From a virus, in IMG/VR virus record IMGVR_UViG_3300023278_002893, positions 62,001-126,000 of that record: a stretch of 64,000 nucleotides of DNA, one strand, 5' to 3'. This document shows, one piece after another, positions 32,950 to 42,301 of this stretch; positions within the stretch are counted from its first letter, which is position 1; every line of letters begins with the position of its first letter. The notes beneath the pieces are model-generated. The model saw only the letters and a program-made list of their open reading frames with translations. It had not been told where the DNA came from and ran no database searches. The translations under genes and the position numbers were made by a program.

Positions 32950-33742
32950 AATAATCTCCAACCTCTTTTAAAATGTCTACCCTATCAAAGGTAAGACCTA
33001 ATTCTTTTGGGGAATTGAACTGATAACATACGCTTGTCATCAGCTCTCCCATCAGTTTCACATCAATATTATACTTTTCGTTTAGATAACTGGCGACATC
33101 CAACAAATTTGTCGGCTGTCCGGATCCTATATCAACTCCCTTGGGGTGATCTAGGGCAATACCTTTCTCGACAGATTGCTGGGTAAATTCTCCCAACAAC
33201 CTGACTGCCTCATCAATAGGAATAAAATCACGGAGACAGGAATATACCTGCACCGCCCCTTCCCTCTTTGCGGTATAGACCATCTTAGAAAGACCATCTT
33301 TGTCGGGGTCACGATTGAATATCGTAGAGAACCTGATATTTTTGTACGCCACTTTATCCACATACCGCAATGCCATCTTCTCCATCAGGAACTTAGACCA
33401 CGCATATAGACTCATATCCGACGGGTGTTTATAACAACGCCAAGTTGCCAGGACACTCATCGAACTTATAAGTATAACCGGAAAAGAAGAACCCCGTACC
33501 TGATGGACAATCTCTAGAACATCCATCGGCAGGAACGCGTTATCATCTATCAGCTGGATCTCACTGTCAGAAGACAGAGAGGCTCCAGCACACACCAACG
33601 CATCGACACTCATTAACTTATCAGCCAAGACATCATATTGAGACCTATTCCTATAACGAACAGAAACTGGAACAGTCTCGGGGAACTGTCTTATAAATTC
33701 CCGACCAATAGAACCACTAGCTCCTGTTAGAGCAACCCGCAT
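32918..33742 (-). CDS. NAD-dependent epimerase/dehydratase (SDR)
   Basis: MRVALTGASGSIGREFIRQF is the NAD-binding motif, VILISSMSVLATW the Ser strand and SLYAWSKFLMEKMALRY has Y-x3-K. It is shorter than standard (274 residues). FSTIFNRDPDKDGL and DFIPIDEAVRLLGEF follow the extended-SDR plan. It likely makes a nucleotide sugar. Start at 33742 abuts the ATP-grasp gene. Confidence 0.82.
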   Translation of the reverse strand: MRVALTGASGSIGREFIRQFPETVPVSVRYRNRSQYDVLADKLMSVDALVCAGASLSSDSEIQLIDDNAFLPMDVLEIVHQVRGSSFPVILISSMSVLATWRCYKHPSDMSLYAWSKFLMEKMALRYVDKVAYKNIRFSTIFNRDPDKDGLSKMVYTAKREGAVQVYSCLRDFIPIDEAVRLLGEFTQQSVEKGIALDHPKGVDIGSGQPTNLLDVASYLNEKYNIDVKLMGELMTSVCYQFNSPKELGLTFDRVDILKEVGDYYDRIDLCNGS

Positions 33743-34698
33743 TATCTCAACTCCTCCTCATCCCGGGGTCTTACTACCAGTTCCTGCCAATATCGGAAGA
33801 TATTCAATCCATTCTCCACATAATGAGAAACCTTTTCGCCTCTCAAATAATTTAGCACCATCTCAGGCTCGTTGAATCCCGCCAAAGTACGAGCTGCGGT
33901 AGTTCCAGAACAACGGGCATTAATCTCCAGCACGTAGGGAATGTTATCCCTAACTATAAGCTGAACATTACAAGGCCCGAAAGGTTTGATCTCACTAATC
34001 AACTCGCGGAGAAATTCCATAACCATCGGGTTTTGATTTACTCGTGCTTTATAGGTATCCCCAGAGCGCAGCTCCCGGGTCATGCAGATTATACCCTTGA
34101 CGTCCCCATCGAAGCTGACTGTGCCGCAAGTATATTCCTCTCCCTCTATATACGACTGCATTATCTGCTGAGAACCCGCCTCAATGTTACTATTGGCCTC
34201 CCACCGGGTGGGAAACCTCATAAAGCCCTGAGAACGGCAACCTGTACGGGGTTTAAGGATAACAGGTTCTTCCGGAATCCCCGCACACCCACCCGTTTCG
34301 TAATCATACGTAGGAGTGAAAGGCAGATTCTTAAACTCAAGAAACTTCATCAGCGCAAACTTATCCTCACTGAGGGTTATTACATCAGGCGTGCTTATAA
34401 TAGGAGTAATTCCAGAAGCACGAAGCTTCTCAGCCTGTTCGGAAATTACTTCAAGCTCTGCGTCAAACCCGGAGAAAAGATATTTAGCTCCAGAGCCGTG
34501 GCAGATACTGATGAGACTATCTATGAATTCTGGGTCGGTATAATTCTTGCCTATGTACCCGTAATCTGCCATGTAAAGTCCGGCAGCTTGATTACTAGGA
34601 TCAATAGCAACTGATTCATACTCGGTATCTTTTAGAGACTTTATGATACTCTGACCTACCCCTCCGCCTGCAGCGGTGACTGCTACTTTTGTACTCAT
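33742..34698 (-). CDS. ATP-grasp ligase (carbamoyl-phosphate synthase-like)
   Basis: The 318-residue protein starts with a Rossmann-like preATP-grasp domain (VAVTAAGGGVGQSIIKSL), then PVILKPRTGCRSQGFMRF (ATP lysine/loop), YIEGEEYTCGTVSFDG, and NVQLIVRDNIPYVLEINARC with the E-I-N metal residues. Proteins like this occur in surface polysaccharide loci and couple ATP use to an amide or related bond. With the aminotransferase at 35276 it may attach a substituent to an amino sugar. Start is ATGA-coupled. Confidence 0.85.
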   Translation of the reverse strand: MSTKVAVTAAGGGVGQSIIKSLKDTEYESVAIDPSNQAAGLYMADYGYIGKNYTDPEFIDSLISICHGSGAKYLFSGFDAELEVISEQAEKLRASGITPIISTPDVITLSEDKFALMKFLEFKNLPFTPTYDYETGGCAGIPEEPVILKPRTGCRSQGFMRFPTRWEANSNIEAGSQQIMQSYIEGEEYTCGTVSFDGDVKGIICMTRELRSGDTYKARVNQNPMVMEFLRELISEIKPFGPCNVQLIVRDNIPYVLEINARCSGTTAARTLAGFNEPEMVLNYLRGEKVSHYVENGLNIFRYWQELVVRPRDEEELR

Positions 34699-35273
34699 GT
34701 CGTTATACTCCCCAATTCCTCAAAGATCACATCATTTCCATCCAGTAGGGCGTAACCTCGTGAATGCCCTCTTCTACCATGTGTAATGGAGCCTGGATTT
34801 ATAACCGACCGGCGGTCAAATCTAAACCAATTCTGGGTATGTGTATGTCCTATAACAATTATGTCCTTATCTGTTTGGTCCAATAAGAGACGGGCAGAAT
34901 CCTCTACAAAGATGTAATCGTTAACTGGATGAGTGTGGGTAACAAATATGTTACCTTCCTCATACACCTCCGGCAAAGACTCCATGTACTCTCTATATTT
35001 ACCTTTAAGGTTCTCCCTGGCCCATAGTACGGGTTCGGTGATGAAATCCGGATAGGGAGACAGGTTGTAGTCCTCATCCAACACCATCTCATCGTGATTT
35101 CCTCTAACAGTCTTCACGTCCAAATCTATGAGCATGTCAATGACATACTCCAAGTCAGTGTTATAGCCGCAAATATCCCCGGCACAGATCAGCTCATCAA
35201 AGCCACCCGCAACGGCCTCGATATCCTGAGACGCCCTCTTGCTGGAATGTATGTCGCTGAATAGTAATTTCAT
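34695..35273 (-). CDS. Calcineurin-like metallophosphoesterase
   Basis: The 192-residue product has the metal motifs FSDIHS (D-x-H), CAGDICGYN (GD), TVRGNHDEM (GNHD), THTHPVND and VIGHTHTQNWF (GHTH) in order, which is the YfcE/MJ0936 phosphodiesterase group. It hydrolyses phosphomonoesters or diesters; substrate unknown. Place in the sugar cassette suggests sugar-phosphate or nucleotide-sugar cleavage. Confidence 0.88.
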   Translation of the reverse strand: MKLLFSDIHSSKRASQDIEAVAGGFDELICAGDICGYNTDLEYVIDMLIDLDVKTVRGNHDEMVLDEDYNLSPYPDFITEPVLWARENLKGKYREYMESLPEVYEEGNIFVTHTHPVNDYIFVEDSARLLLDQTDKDIIVIGHTHTQNWFRFDRRSVINPGSITHGRRGHSRGYALLDGNDVIFEELGSITT

Positions 35274-35275
35274 TT

Positions 35276-36361
35276 CTAGTCCCTAAAAAAAGAAGCCACT
35301 GTGCCTATAATAAATTCAATCTCCGAGTCCTTCAATGCTGGGTATAGGGGGAGCGTAAGACACGTAGAGGATAAACGTCTTCCATTCTCCGCACTACTCA
35401 CAATACCCGCAAACGAACCCATATCTGGAATTGCAGGATCAAAGTAACGCTTAGTGCCCACCCCTCTCGCATTTAGAAAGGTTTCTAGACGATTCCTAGT
35501 GGCCGGGTGCTCCAGAAAAATAACACAATCCTTGTAAGAAGGATCAACTCCTAATCTAGGCTCCCACAGACGGACGGGAAGATTAGCGAAACCATTGCGG
35601 TAAGTATTCATAAGATAAGTTCTTCTATCCCGAGTCTTCCCGAAACATTCAATAGCATGATATGCCAGAATAGAATTGAACTCCTGAATCTTACCATTCA
35701 ATCCCCTAGTTCTAGTATCCAAACTTCCCACCAACCCATGACCCGATCCCTCCCGAACGCCCTCATAAATGTCCTTATTTCCAGTGATAATTAGACCACC
35801 TTCTCCTGAAGAAATCTGCTTGGTGGCGGCAATACTATGAACAGTGGCGTCGCCGAGGGTGGAAATGTGTCTGTCTTTATATCTGGTGCCGAAGACATGA
35901 GCGCCATCGAAGAACAAGCGAGCGCCATACCTACCACACACCGCCTCATGTTCTTCTGGATAACACGCATTGCCCCACATATGAACAGGCATCACCGCAG
36001 CAATATCTGGGTGCGTACGGAACGCACCCTCCACCTTGTCAGGCAGAAGCTGCCCGTTGTTATCCACATCCACCACGACGGGGATATGATCATTCCACTC
36101 CAACGCCTGTAAAGTTGCATTGAAAGTAAAGGAGGGCAGAACAACCTTAGATCTGGGGGGTATAAGATTCAGCAGTAGGATCAATCCCAAAGAACAACTA
36201 GAAACTGCATGCACGTGAGAAACTCCAAACAGATCAGAGACCCGCTGCTCCAAACGATCTGTGTACTTACCCGGATAGAGCATACCGGACGCATACATCT
36301 CTCTTATTTCAGGCTCCACCACAGAGTACGGGGGGAGCTGAGGTTTATAAATGGGAATCAA
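35276..36361 (-). CDS. DegT/DnrJ/EryC1 sugar aminotransferase
   Basis: The product has MIPIYKPQLPP, YPGKYTDRLEQRVSDLFGVS, LPSFTFNATLQALEW and RLFFDGAHVFG (PLP Asp), with SIAATKQISSGEGG holding the PLP lysine. This family aminates 3- or 4-keto sugars made by dehydratases such as that at 36374. The start is TTG 36361 behind AGGAGG. All core residues appear intact. Confidence 0.9.
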   Translation of the reverse strand: MIPIYKPQLPPYSVVEPEIREMYASGMLYPGKYTDRLEQRVSDLFGVSHVHAVSSCSLGLILLLNLIPPRSKVVLPSFTFNATLQALEWNDHIPVVVDVDNNGQLLPDKVEGAFRTHPDIAAVMPVHMWGNACYPEEHEAVCGRYGARLFFDGAHVFGTRYKDRHISTLGDATVHSIAATKQISSGEGGLIITGNKDIYEGVREGSGHGLVGSLDTRTRGLNGKIQEFNSILAYHAIECFGKTRDRRTYLMNTYRNGFANLPVRLWEPRLGVDPSYKDCVIFLEHPATRNRLETFLNARGVGTKRYFDPAIPDMGSFAGIVSSAENGRRLSSTCLTLPLYPALKDSEIEFIIGTVASFFRD

Positions 36362-36373
36362 TTATACACCCTC

Positions 36374-37336
36374 CTAGGTTGCCCAATAGAACTGCTTGGG
36401 GTTCTTGTGATATTCTGTGTACCACGGGATGGCAGCCCTGATACCTTTCCTCAGGTCGTAATTACACTTCCATCCCAGTCCCTTGATCTTCTCCGCTTCG
36501 AGGTACTGTTCCTTGATCTCAATGAAATCCTTCTCCAGTACCTGAGGCTCAATATCTACTCCCATTTCTTCGATTATCATCTGGGTAGTCTCGAAGATAT
36601 TGAAGAAGCCCGAACCTCCAACATTGTACGCCTCACCTGGGAGTCCCCGATCTTGAACAGCCATGTACGCATTAACAACGTCATCGATGTACATGAACTC
36701 TCTCTTGTAATTACCTACTCCTTTATAGATCACTGGTCGGATTCCATCGAGAATTCTCAGGATACTTCCAGGGATAATTCTAGATTTATTGAGATCGCCC
36801 GGCCCAAATATATTCCCCGAACGAATAATGGAGGTGTCCAGTCCATATGTATATGCATAAGACTGGGCAACTAGATCCGTGCAAGACTTAGAGGTACTAT
36901 AAGGGTCACTCGCCAATAGTGCGAAATCCTCTTTGTAGGGCAGCTTGTCATGGACACCGTACGCTTTATCCGAGGAAGCAACTACTACCTTGGAAACATG
37001 ACCACACTCCCGGGCAGCTTCCATTACATTAACGGTACCCATAAGGTTAGTCTGCCAACAACTCTTGGGATCTGCTGTTGCCATCTTAAGAATAGTAATA
37101 GCACCTATGTGGAAAATAGTGTCGATCTCATACTTAGAAACAGCGTATCTAACTGTGTCATAGTCGCGAAGATCTCCATAAACTACAGAAATGTTATCCA
37201 AAAGAGAACGCCTGGATTTATAGTTACGATCACGTACCAACCCAACCACCGTCTTGTCCATGTCTAAAAGTCTCTGGCATATTGCAGATCCAACGAATCC
37301 ATTCGCCCCTGTAACAAGGACATTATTCATCTGCAT
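36374..37336 (-). CDS. Nucleotide-sugar 4,6-dehydratase (extended SDR)
   Basis: VLVTGANGFVGSAICQRLLD is the NAD motif, VVASSDKAYGVHDKLPYKED and DPYSTSKSCTDLVAQSYAY carry Ser/Thr-Asp-Lys and Y-x3-K as in CDP-glucose or GDP-mannose 4,6-dehydratases, and RSGNIFGPGD follows. It would form the 4-keto sugar used by the neighbouring aminotransferase. Met1 or Met3 is the start. Confidence 0.87.
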   Translation of the reverse strand: MQMNNVLVTGANGFVGSAICQRLLDMDKTVVGLVRDRNYKSRRSLLDNISVVYGDLRDYDTVRYAVSKYEIDTIFHIGAITILKMATADPKSCWQTNLMGTVNVMEAARECGHVSKVVVASSDKAYGVHDKLPYKEDFALLASDPYSTSKSCTDLVAQSYAYTYGLDTSIIRSGNIFGPGDLNKSRIIPGSILRILDGIRPVIYKGVGNYKREFMYIDDVVNAYMAVQDRGLPGEAYNVGGSGFFNIFETTQMIIEEMGVDIEPQVLEKDFIEIKEQYLEAEKIKGLGWKCNYDLRKGIRAAIPWYTEYHKNPKQFYWAT

Positions 37337-37973
37337 CTTTCATCTCCTTTTCAATCTCTGTATAAAGATAATCCTGACTCTTTTGTTTTGCACTACTCTT
37401 GTAGTGTAATATGTTAAAACGGGAAGGTTTTTCTAAAGAATCAGAATCGAAATCTATCTCTGTTCTATTTTTAAACCCTACAATCTCTTCATGCACGGGG
37501 TTTTGAAAACGACAATAATTCCTAAACAATCTGTACTGGTAGTCTGGATAAGTATCAGTTTGAATTCCATCAATAAAATTCCTACGAGGAATACCAAAAC
37601 AATCAAACTGCTTATCAGTTTCAGGCAGAACACCCGCAAGTTGCAACGACGCCTGTCCTTGTTCAGGATCTATCAATAGGGGTATAATTTCCAACAACGT
37701 AGGCTCCAACCTCTCATCAGGATCGTGAAGATAGATCCAATCTGTATCCAACGACGAGATTGCGAGATTCTTCTGAGCCGAGAAATCCCTCTCGAAGGGG
37801 TGATTTATGACCCGCGCACCTAACTTCTCACACCAACTAACAGTATCATCTTTAGAACCACCATCCACTACCACAATATCATCTACTACATTATAAAACT
37901 GCGGGATGGTTGCGGGAATGTGTGACTCCTCATTCTGGGCAATCATCGCGAGTCCGATTGTGGGCTTAGCCAT
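37323..37973 (-). CDS. Family 2 glycosyltransferase
   Basis: TIGLAMIAQNEESHIPATIP and VDDIVVVDGGSKDDTVSWCE, then TDWIYLHDPDERLEPTLLEI with D-P-D-E as acidic site. At 216 residues it is a compact single-domain GT2, like the WaaE/KdtX group. GGGGAGG precedes ATG 37973. Role: sugar transfer in the same glycan. Confidence 0.87.
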   Translation of the reverse strand: MAKPTIGLAMIAQNEESHIPATIPQFYNVVDDIVVVDGGSKDDTVSWCEKLGARVINHPFERDFSAQKNLAISSLDTDWIYLHDPDERLEPTLLEIIPLLIDPEQGQASLQLAGVLPETDKQFDCFGIPRRNFIDGIQTDTYPDYQYRLFRNYCRFQNPVHEEIVGFKNRTEIDFDSDSLEKPSRFNILHYKSSAKQKSQDYLYTEIEKEMKDADE

Positions 37974-39099
37974 TTAAACCTCCCCTATCTATTTCATCCA
38001 GTCTATTGACAATCATGTCACCAATCTTATCCCAAGTAAAGTTTTCTTGAACATTTTTACGAGCCAAAAGACCTTTCTCCTTAGCACCCTCTCGATTATT
38101 ATAAACATGACGCATCTGGGAAATAGCGTGACCAATGTCAGGCTCACACCACCTCTGATCTCCTGTATAATAAGGAGACCAGGTCATTCCATCCACGGGG
38201 GTCAAATTATAATCCACCGGATAACTGTTCTCCTCATTTAGAAAGTCAGTCTGACCTCCATAAGAGGGAGTAATGACAGGATTACCCATCGCCGCGGCTT
38301 CAAAATGTGGAAGACCCCACCCCTCCGAACGCTGCACCAAGGAGAAGCAATCTCCTCGTTTGTGGAGACCCATAATATCTCCATGGCTCATATTCTCCAC
38401 AATAACATACATCTTGGGATAGTGCCCCAGAGTCATGTACTTCCTGTACTCCTTGACCAGATTAACAATCTTGTCACGGTCAGCTCCGTGATCTTTCATG
38501 TAGGTCTTAAGTACCAAGACCACATCATCGACACCTGTGAATGCTGCGTTGTACGCGGACAAAAGACCATAAGGGTTCTTACGCTCTTGCCACTGAAAAA
38601 TAGAGTAAAACACATAGTCATTTACCCCAACACCTTCAATATTAAAATCAACAACACTATCTAAATCGGGAACATCTATTGCGTGGGGGATTTTATACAG
38701 AGGGACTGTGACTCCCGAGTCTCTAAACACTCCCATATTCCAATCACAAGGTAACCAAACCTCATTAGCCCTATTACAAGACATAGTCCAGGTAGGATGA
38801 AGCTTGCTAGTCTCCCACACAGTATAACCTATGAGGTGTTTATTGCTTTCAAACTTAGTCCAATGTGCCCACAAATCAGGGGTCGAATGAACGATGATCT
38901 TATCATAACCAATGTTATTATTGATGAGACTCGATAAGATCTCACCATCCTCTCCCAGATCTGGGCGAGCCTGCTCGAAGGAAATCGGAGCCAAGGTAAT
39001 AGGATACCCCTTTCGATGGATAGAAAGAACGTAATTCCTTGCCGCTTCTGCGTACCCACTTCCATCGAAGACAGGTCCTATGTATTTGACTCCAACCAT
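37966..39099 (-). CDS. GT4-family glycosyltransferase
   Basis: The 377-residue GT-B enzyme shows YIGPVFDGSGYAEAARNYVL in the N-domain, VFYSIFQWQERKNPYGLLSA at the start of the C-domain and SLVQRSEGWGLPHFEAAAMG (E-x7-E) that contacts the nucleotide sugar. Similar to the following gene, with which it overlaps. Acceptor unknown. Confidence 0.88.
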   Translation of the reverse strand: MVGVKYIGPVFDGSGYAEAARNYVLSIHRKGYPITLAPISFEQARPDLGEDGEILSSLINNNIGYDKIIVHSTPDLWAHWTKFESNKHLIGYTVWETSKLHPTWTMSCNRANEVWLPCDWNMGVFRDSGVTVPLYKIPHAIDVPDLDSVVDFNIEGVGVNDYVFYSIFQWQERKNPYGLLSAYNAAFTGVDDVVLVLKTYMKDHGADRDKIVNLVKEYRKYMTLGHYPKMYVIVENMSHGDIMGLHKRGDCFSLVQRSEGWGLPHFEAAAMGNPVITPSYGGQTDFLNEENSYPVDYNLTPVDGMTWSPYYTGDQRWCEPDIGHAISQMRHVYNNREGAKEKGLLARKNVQENFTWDKIGDMIVNRLDEIDRGGLNG

Positions 39100-40433
39100 T
39101 ATAACATTTCTCCCTTAAATACAGGTTTGTTAGCATCAAGAGTGGTCTCAAGGAGAGAACTACTAGATGTACTCACAATCTTGTCGAAGACATCCACCCA
39201 GCGAGGGTTTATGTGCTTATCCCAAAGGAGATTATTGGAAACCATTTCGAATGCGGCTTTGGCTCTCTTCTTTCCCTCATCTCTGTTATCGTGAAGAATA
39301 ATCAGCTGCTCCACCATCTTGTGAAGATGTCCGGTGGGACGAGGAACCTCATTGTCGTGAGGAAGAACAGTAGTGTGATCAATATCTCCACCACTGGGGT
39401 AAGGGAAACCGGTCTCTTCGGTAATATATTCTCCTAAACACGTGTTGTTCGGGAAGACTACCGGAGTCATGGTCGCCATGGCCTCAGTCCATGATAATCC
39501 CCACCCCTCACCTACTGTAGTGCTAACAATACAATCACTTGCATTGTAGATCATATTGACTACTTCCAATGGGAAACCATTGGAGGGAGTAAAATTCTGG
39601 GGTAGGATCACATCTTCTTTTATATCCAGACCGTGTGATTTGATAACCTCAGGTAAATTCCACCCCTGATCAACCGCCGCCATGTGGAGATACAGGACAG
39701 AATTTGGACGCAGCTTCTTGAAATCCTGGAAAGCTCGGATTGTGGCAGGGATATCCTTACGTTGCTGATTCCTATTCACATTGGTAATGATGAACTTGTC
39801 AGCCTGTGGGCCAAAAAACTGTTTGCGGAAATTAAGTGTGTCTTGCTCGGAAAGCGGAAAGAAGACATCTGGATTAACACCGTGAGGCATAACCTGGAGC
39901 CTATTAGCAATCTCAGGTACCAGTCTAACAGACTGTTCCCGAGCGAATTGGGAATAGGTTACGGGAAAATCTACTGAGTTGGCAGCCCGAATCCACTCCT
40001 CCTTAGGAATACCATCTACCGGATAGTAAAAGACACTCTTGAAACGCTTACCGGACTTCTTCAAATTGTCTAACAAACCGGGGACAAAATCAAGAATGAA
40101 CGTGTCCTGTAGAAAGAACAAGATGTCATAGTCTAGATTGGGGTCAAGTAGGTGCTGCTGCAGGCGCTGCCGTCCATAAGGATCGCGCTGCTGATTGACA
40201 GCCATGGGCCAAATATTGAAAGGATACTCATGAGGATCTCCCCAATAATTAATGCCTAAGATATCAACTTCGTAGCGTCCGGAATTGTACAGAGCGGGAA
40301 GGATGTTACGCGACACCTGCCCAAATCCCGTGGCACATGTAGGTGAATCTCCGTAGAAAATAATCTTAGACTTCTTCTTCTTTTTCTTACCGATATTTGG
40401 ATCCATTCTATCTAAAAATTTCGGCTCGGCCAT
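39099..40433 (-). CDS. GT4-family glycosyltransferase
   Basis: A 444-residue GT-B enzyme: basic start (KKKKKSKIIFYGD), ATGFGQVSRNILPALYNSGR in the N-domain, QVMPHGVNPDVFFP linker, IITNVNRNQQRKDIPATIRA opening the C-domain, and STTVGEGWGLSWTEAMATMT (E-x7-E). It is the first gene of the sugar cassette in transcription order. A related group in phages glycosylates DNA or virion proteins; this cannot be decided here. Confidence 0.88.
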   Translation of the reverse strand: MAEPKFLDRMDPNIGKKKKKKSKIIFYGDSPTCATGFGQVSRNILPALYNSGRYEVDILGINYWGDPHEYPFNIWPMAVNQQRDPYGRQRLQQHLLDPNLDYDILFFLQDTFILDFVPGLLDNLKKSGKRFKSVFYYPVDGIPKEEWIRAANSVDFPVTYSQFAREQSVRLVPEIANRLQVMPHGVNPDVFFPLSEQDTLNFRKQFFGPQADKFIITNVNRNQQRKDIPATIRAFQDFKKLRPNSVLYLHMAAVDQGWNLPEVIKSHGLDIKEDVILPQNFTPSNGFPLEVVNMIYNASDCIVSTTVGEGWGLSWTEAMATMTPVVFPNNTCLGEYITEETGFPYPSGGDIDHTTVLPHDNEVPRPTGHLHKMVEQLIILHDNRDEGKKRAKAAFEMVSNNLLWDKHINPRWVDVFDKIVSTSSSSLLETTLDANKPVFKGEML

Positions 40434-40440
40434 CTTAAAT

Positions 40441-40650
40441 CTAACCTCCAGTCAAGAGCAACAACGCTCTCTTAATTATACGACGTGGGACGTCGATTGT
40501 GTCTTTATTTTTATCTTCAAGGTAAATTTTATACTGAGTGAATTTAACCACATACCCAAATAACTTAGACCCGTCAGCACATTCTATACCCATGAACGGA
40601 TGATCTAACTCCTCAAGCTGCGCTTGCGTTCTCGTTATCTGAGACATCAT
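40441..40650 (-). CDS. Sm/Hfq-like small protein
   Basis: The 69-residue protein has ECADGSKLFGYVVKFTQYKI, then YLEDKNKDTIDVPRRIIKRA. Spacing of DG, the G of beta 2, F-x2-Y and the terminal V-P-R-R-I-I matches an Sm1-Sm2 five-strand fold, very like Hfq (NG...L-x-G...F-D...Y-K-H-A-I). Hfq hexamers pair small RNAs with messages. Homology is inferred by pattern only; the canonical Y-K-H of Hfq is replaced. Confidence 0.5.
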   Translation of the reverse strand: MMSQITRTQAQLEELDHPFMGIECADGSKLFGYVVKFTQYKIYLEDKNKDTIDVPRRIIKRALLLLTGG

Positions 40651-41782
40651 CCACCTTATGCTCCCTCACTTTAAAGACAGGAGCATTATAACTGACCTTG
40701 GCTACCTTAGAGAGCGGATCTTTGAGCTCCGGCCTGTCTTTAACAAAGCGATCCAGTTTGGCTTTATTTACTACCAAAACGTTGAAAAGATCTGCTTCGG
40801 GAATGATATTTATGACATCCTCAAGATCGTAATTAGTTCGTCCTGCTTGAGTACTGTAAAGTTCCCGCTGGGCGGTGGCAATGGTCTCACCTAGAACTGC
40901 CTTCTCGGAAGCCATCATCTTCATCTCACGCTGACGGTTCTCCAGGATACTCTTCTGACCTGCGACATGCTGCCAGTGCTCCAAGAATCCGGCAGGATCC
41001 ATATCGGTAATAGAAGTAAGAACCCTACGACTATCTGCGACAGTGTCGGCATATTCAGGGCAATACACGCTATAATCGCACCACCCACATAGATTATTGA
41101 TCCGACCTTTTTGCTCCGCATCAACGATCTCATTCATGTGCTTCCAAGTACTTACCAAAAACCTACGGAACGTATCCTGCTGGGCGGCTGTCCTGTAGGA
41201 AGACACACTCTTATTGATTCGAGGATACTCCAAGGTAAGAATCCTATTGGAATACTGCGGCCAAACAATACTCGCTGCTAAATCATACATGGAGAGCTGG
41301 ATATCATCCTTCAGCTGCCATGTAGAAAGAGCAGTACGTGAGGTCTTATAATCCACAACCTCAATAGTATCTTCATTGATGATTCTAACCTTATCAATTG
41401 CACCTACAATTGGGATGTCATCGGGAGTATTGATCTTGAAGAAATGCTCAACTTCTAAGACCTGCTCTGCGGGATCCCACCTGTCGATCCACTCAGTAAT
41501 CATGGTCTTCCCGTCTTCATAGAACTCCATGTTAGCCAGACCGATGTCTGTCGCCTTATCCATGAATACGGTGACGGCGAACTCATAATCTGACGGAGCC
41601 GGAAAGCTCTTCTTTTCCATCATACGACGTGTAAATTGCTCAAGTGCCTCATGGACAGCAATACCCACACGTGCATGGTCATTCATTACTCTCGGAATTT
41701 CACGGTCGTATCGGAACACCGTCTTCAATTTACACTGAAGAAAGTCCTTAATTCCCGTGGCAGATAATCCTCTAATATCCAT
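40613..41782 (-). CDS. Fe-S cluster PD-(D/E)XK nuclease (Cas4/RecB-like)
   Basis: This 389-residue nuclease has LSATGIKDFLQC with Cys17, GIAVHEALEQF (His44), IVGAIDKVR (Asp130), EVVDYKTS (Asp144, Lys146) and Q-x3-Y, then LCGWCDYSVYC with Cys232, 235 and 241. Cys17 plus this late triplet is the four-cysteine iron-sulfur set of Cas4/AddB exonucleases. The C-terminal 130 residues form a coiled extension. It may resect ends for the annealase. AGGAG precedes the ATG. Confidence 0.88.
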   Translation of the reverse strand: MDIRGLSATGIKDFLQCKLKTVFRYDREIPRVMNDHARVGIAVHEALEQFTRRMMEKKSFPAPSDYEFAVTVFMDKATDIGLANMEFYEDGKTMITEWIDRWDPAEQVLEVEHFFKINTPDDIPIVGAIDKVRIINEDTIEVVDYKTSRTALSTWQLKDDIQLSMYDLAASIVWPQYSNRILTLEYPRINKSVSSYRTAAQQDTFRRFLVSTWKHMNEIVDAEQKGRINNLCGWCDYSVYCPEYADTVADSRRVLTSITDMDPAGFLEHWQHVAGQKSILENRQREMKMMASEKAVLGETIATAQRELYSTQAGRTNYDLEDVINIIPEADLFNVLVVNKAKLDRFVKDRPELKDPLSKVAKVSYNAPVFKVREHKVDDVSDNENASAA

Positions 41783-41785
41783 CTG

Positions 41786-42301
41786 TTATCTCCTATTTTT
41801 CTTACGCGTCTTCTTTTTGGTGGGTTCCGGCCCGGCCTTGATTAGCCCTCGGTATCCCCACAATAACGCCATTGCGTCTGTGATGTCATTCATCTTGTTG
41901 AATGTCCAATCGTCCAAATCATATTTGGTCTTGAAAAATTCAAAGACCTCTTCCTTCTTGAACTTACCTTCTTGCTCACCACAACAATGCTTCCTAGCAG
42001 TAGTAGCGGTAATTATCTCCACCTGAATACCTTTACTTGTACACAACTCTTGTGCCACACCTGCAAACTTAACTAAAGCCTTGAGGGTGTGGATGCTACC
42101 AAAACCAGGTCGGTAGTACGCGTCCTCCACGACCACAAGGTCTGGTTTGTATTTGTCTAAAATCTCTTCCAACTCGATTCGAAAAACCACCAGCTTGTCA
42201 TTGAATGATAACTTAGGGTTAGGAGCAATTATACCACAGGAGCGTTTAGCTATGAACCATCCAGTACTTTTAGTAGAGACATCCAATCCTAATATTTTCA
42301 T
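41786..42301 (-). CDS. RuvC-like Holliday junction resolvase
   Basis: ILGLDVSTKSTGW carries Asp7, DLVVVEDAYYRPG Glu59, and KMNDITDAMAL Asp139/Asp142, the RNase H-fold acids of RuvC. The 171 residues match RuvC length and the lysine-rich tail is a plausible DNA-binding addition. It cuts four-way junctions. It lies between the nuclease and DnaJ. Confidence 0.85.
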   Translation of the reverse strand: MKILGLDVSTKSTGWFIAKRSCGIIAPNPKLSFNDKLVVFRIELEEILDKYKPDLVVVEDAYYRPGFGSIHTLKALVKFAGVAQELCTSKGIQVEIITATTARKHCCGEQEGKFKKEEVFEFFKTKYDLDDWTFNKMNDITDAMALLWGYRGLIKAGPEPTKKKTRKKNRR

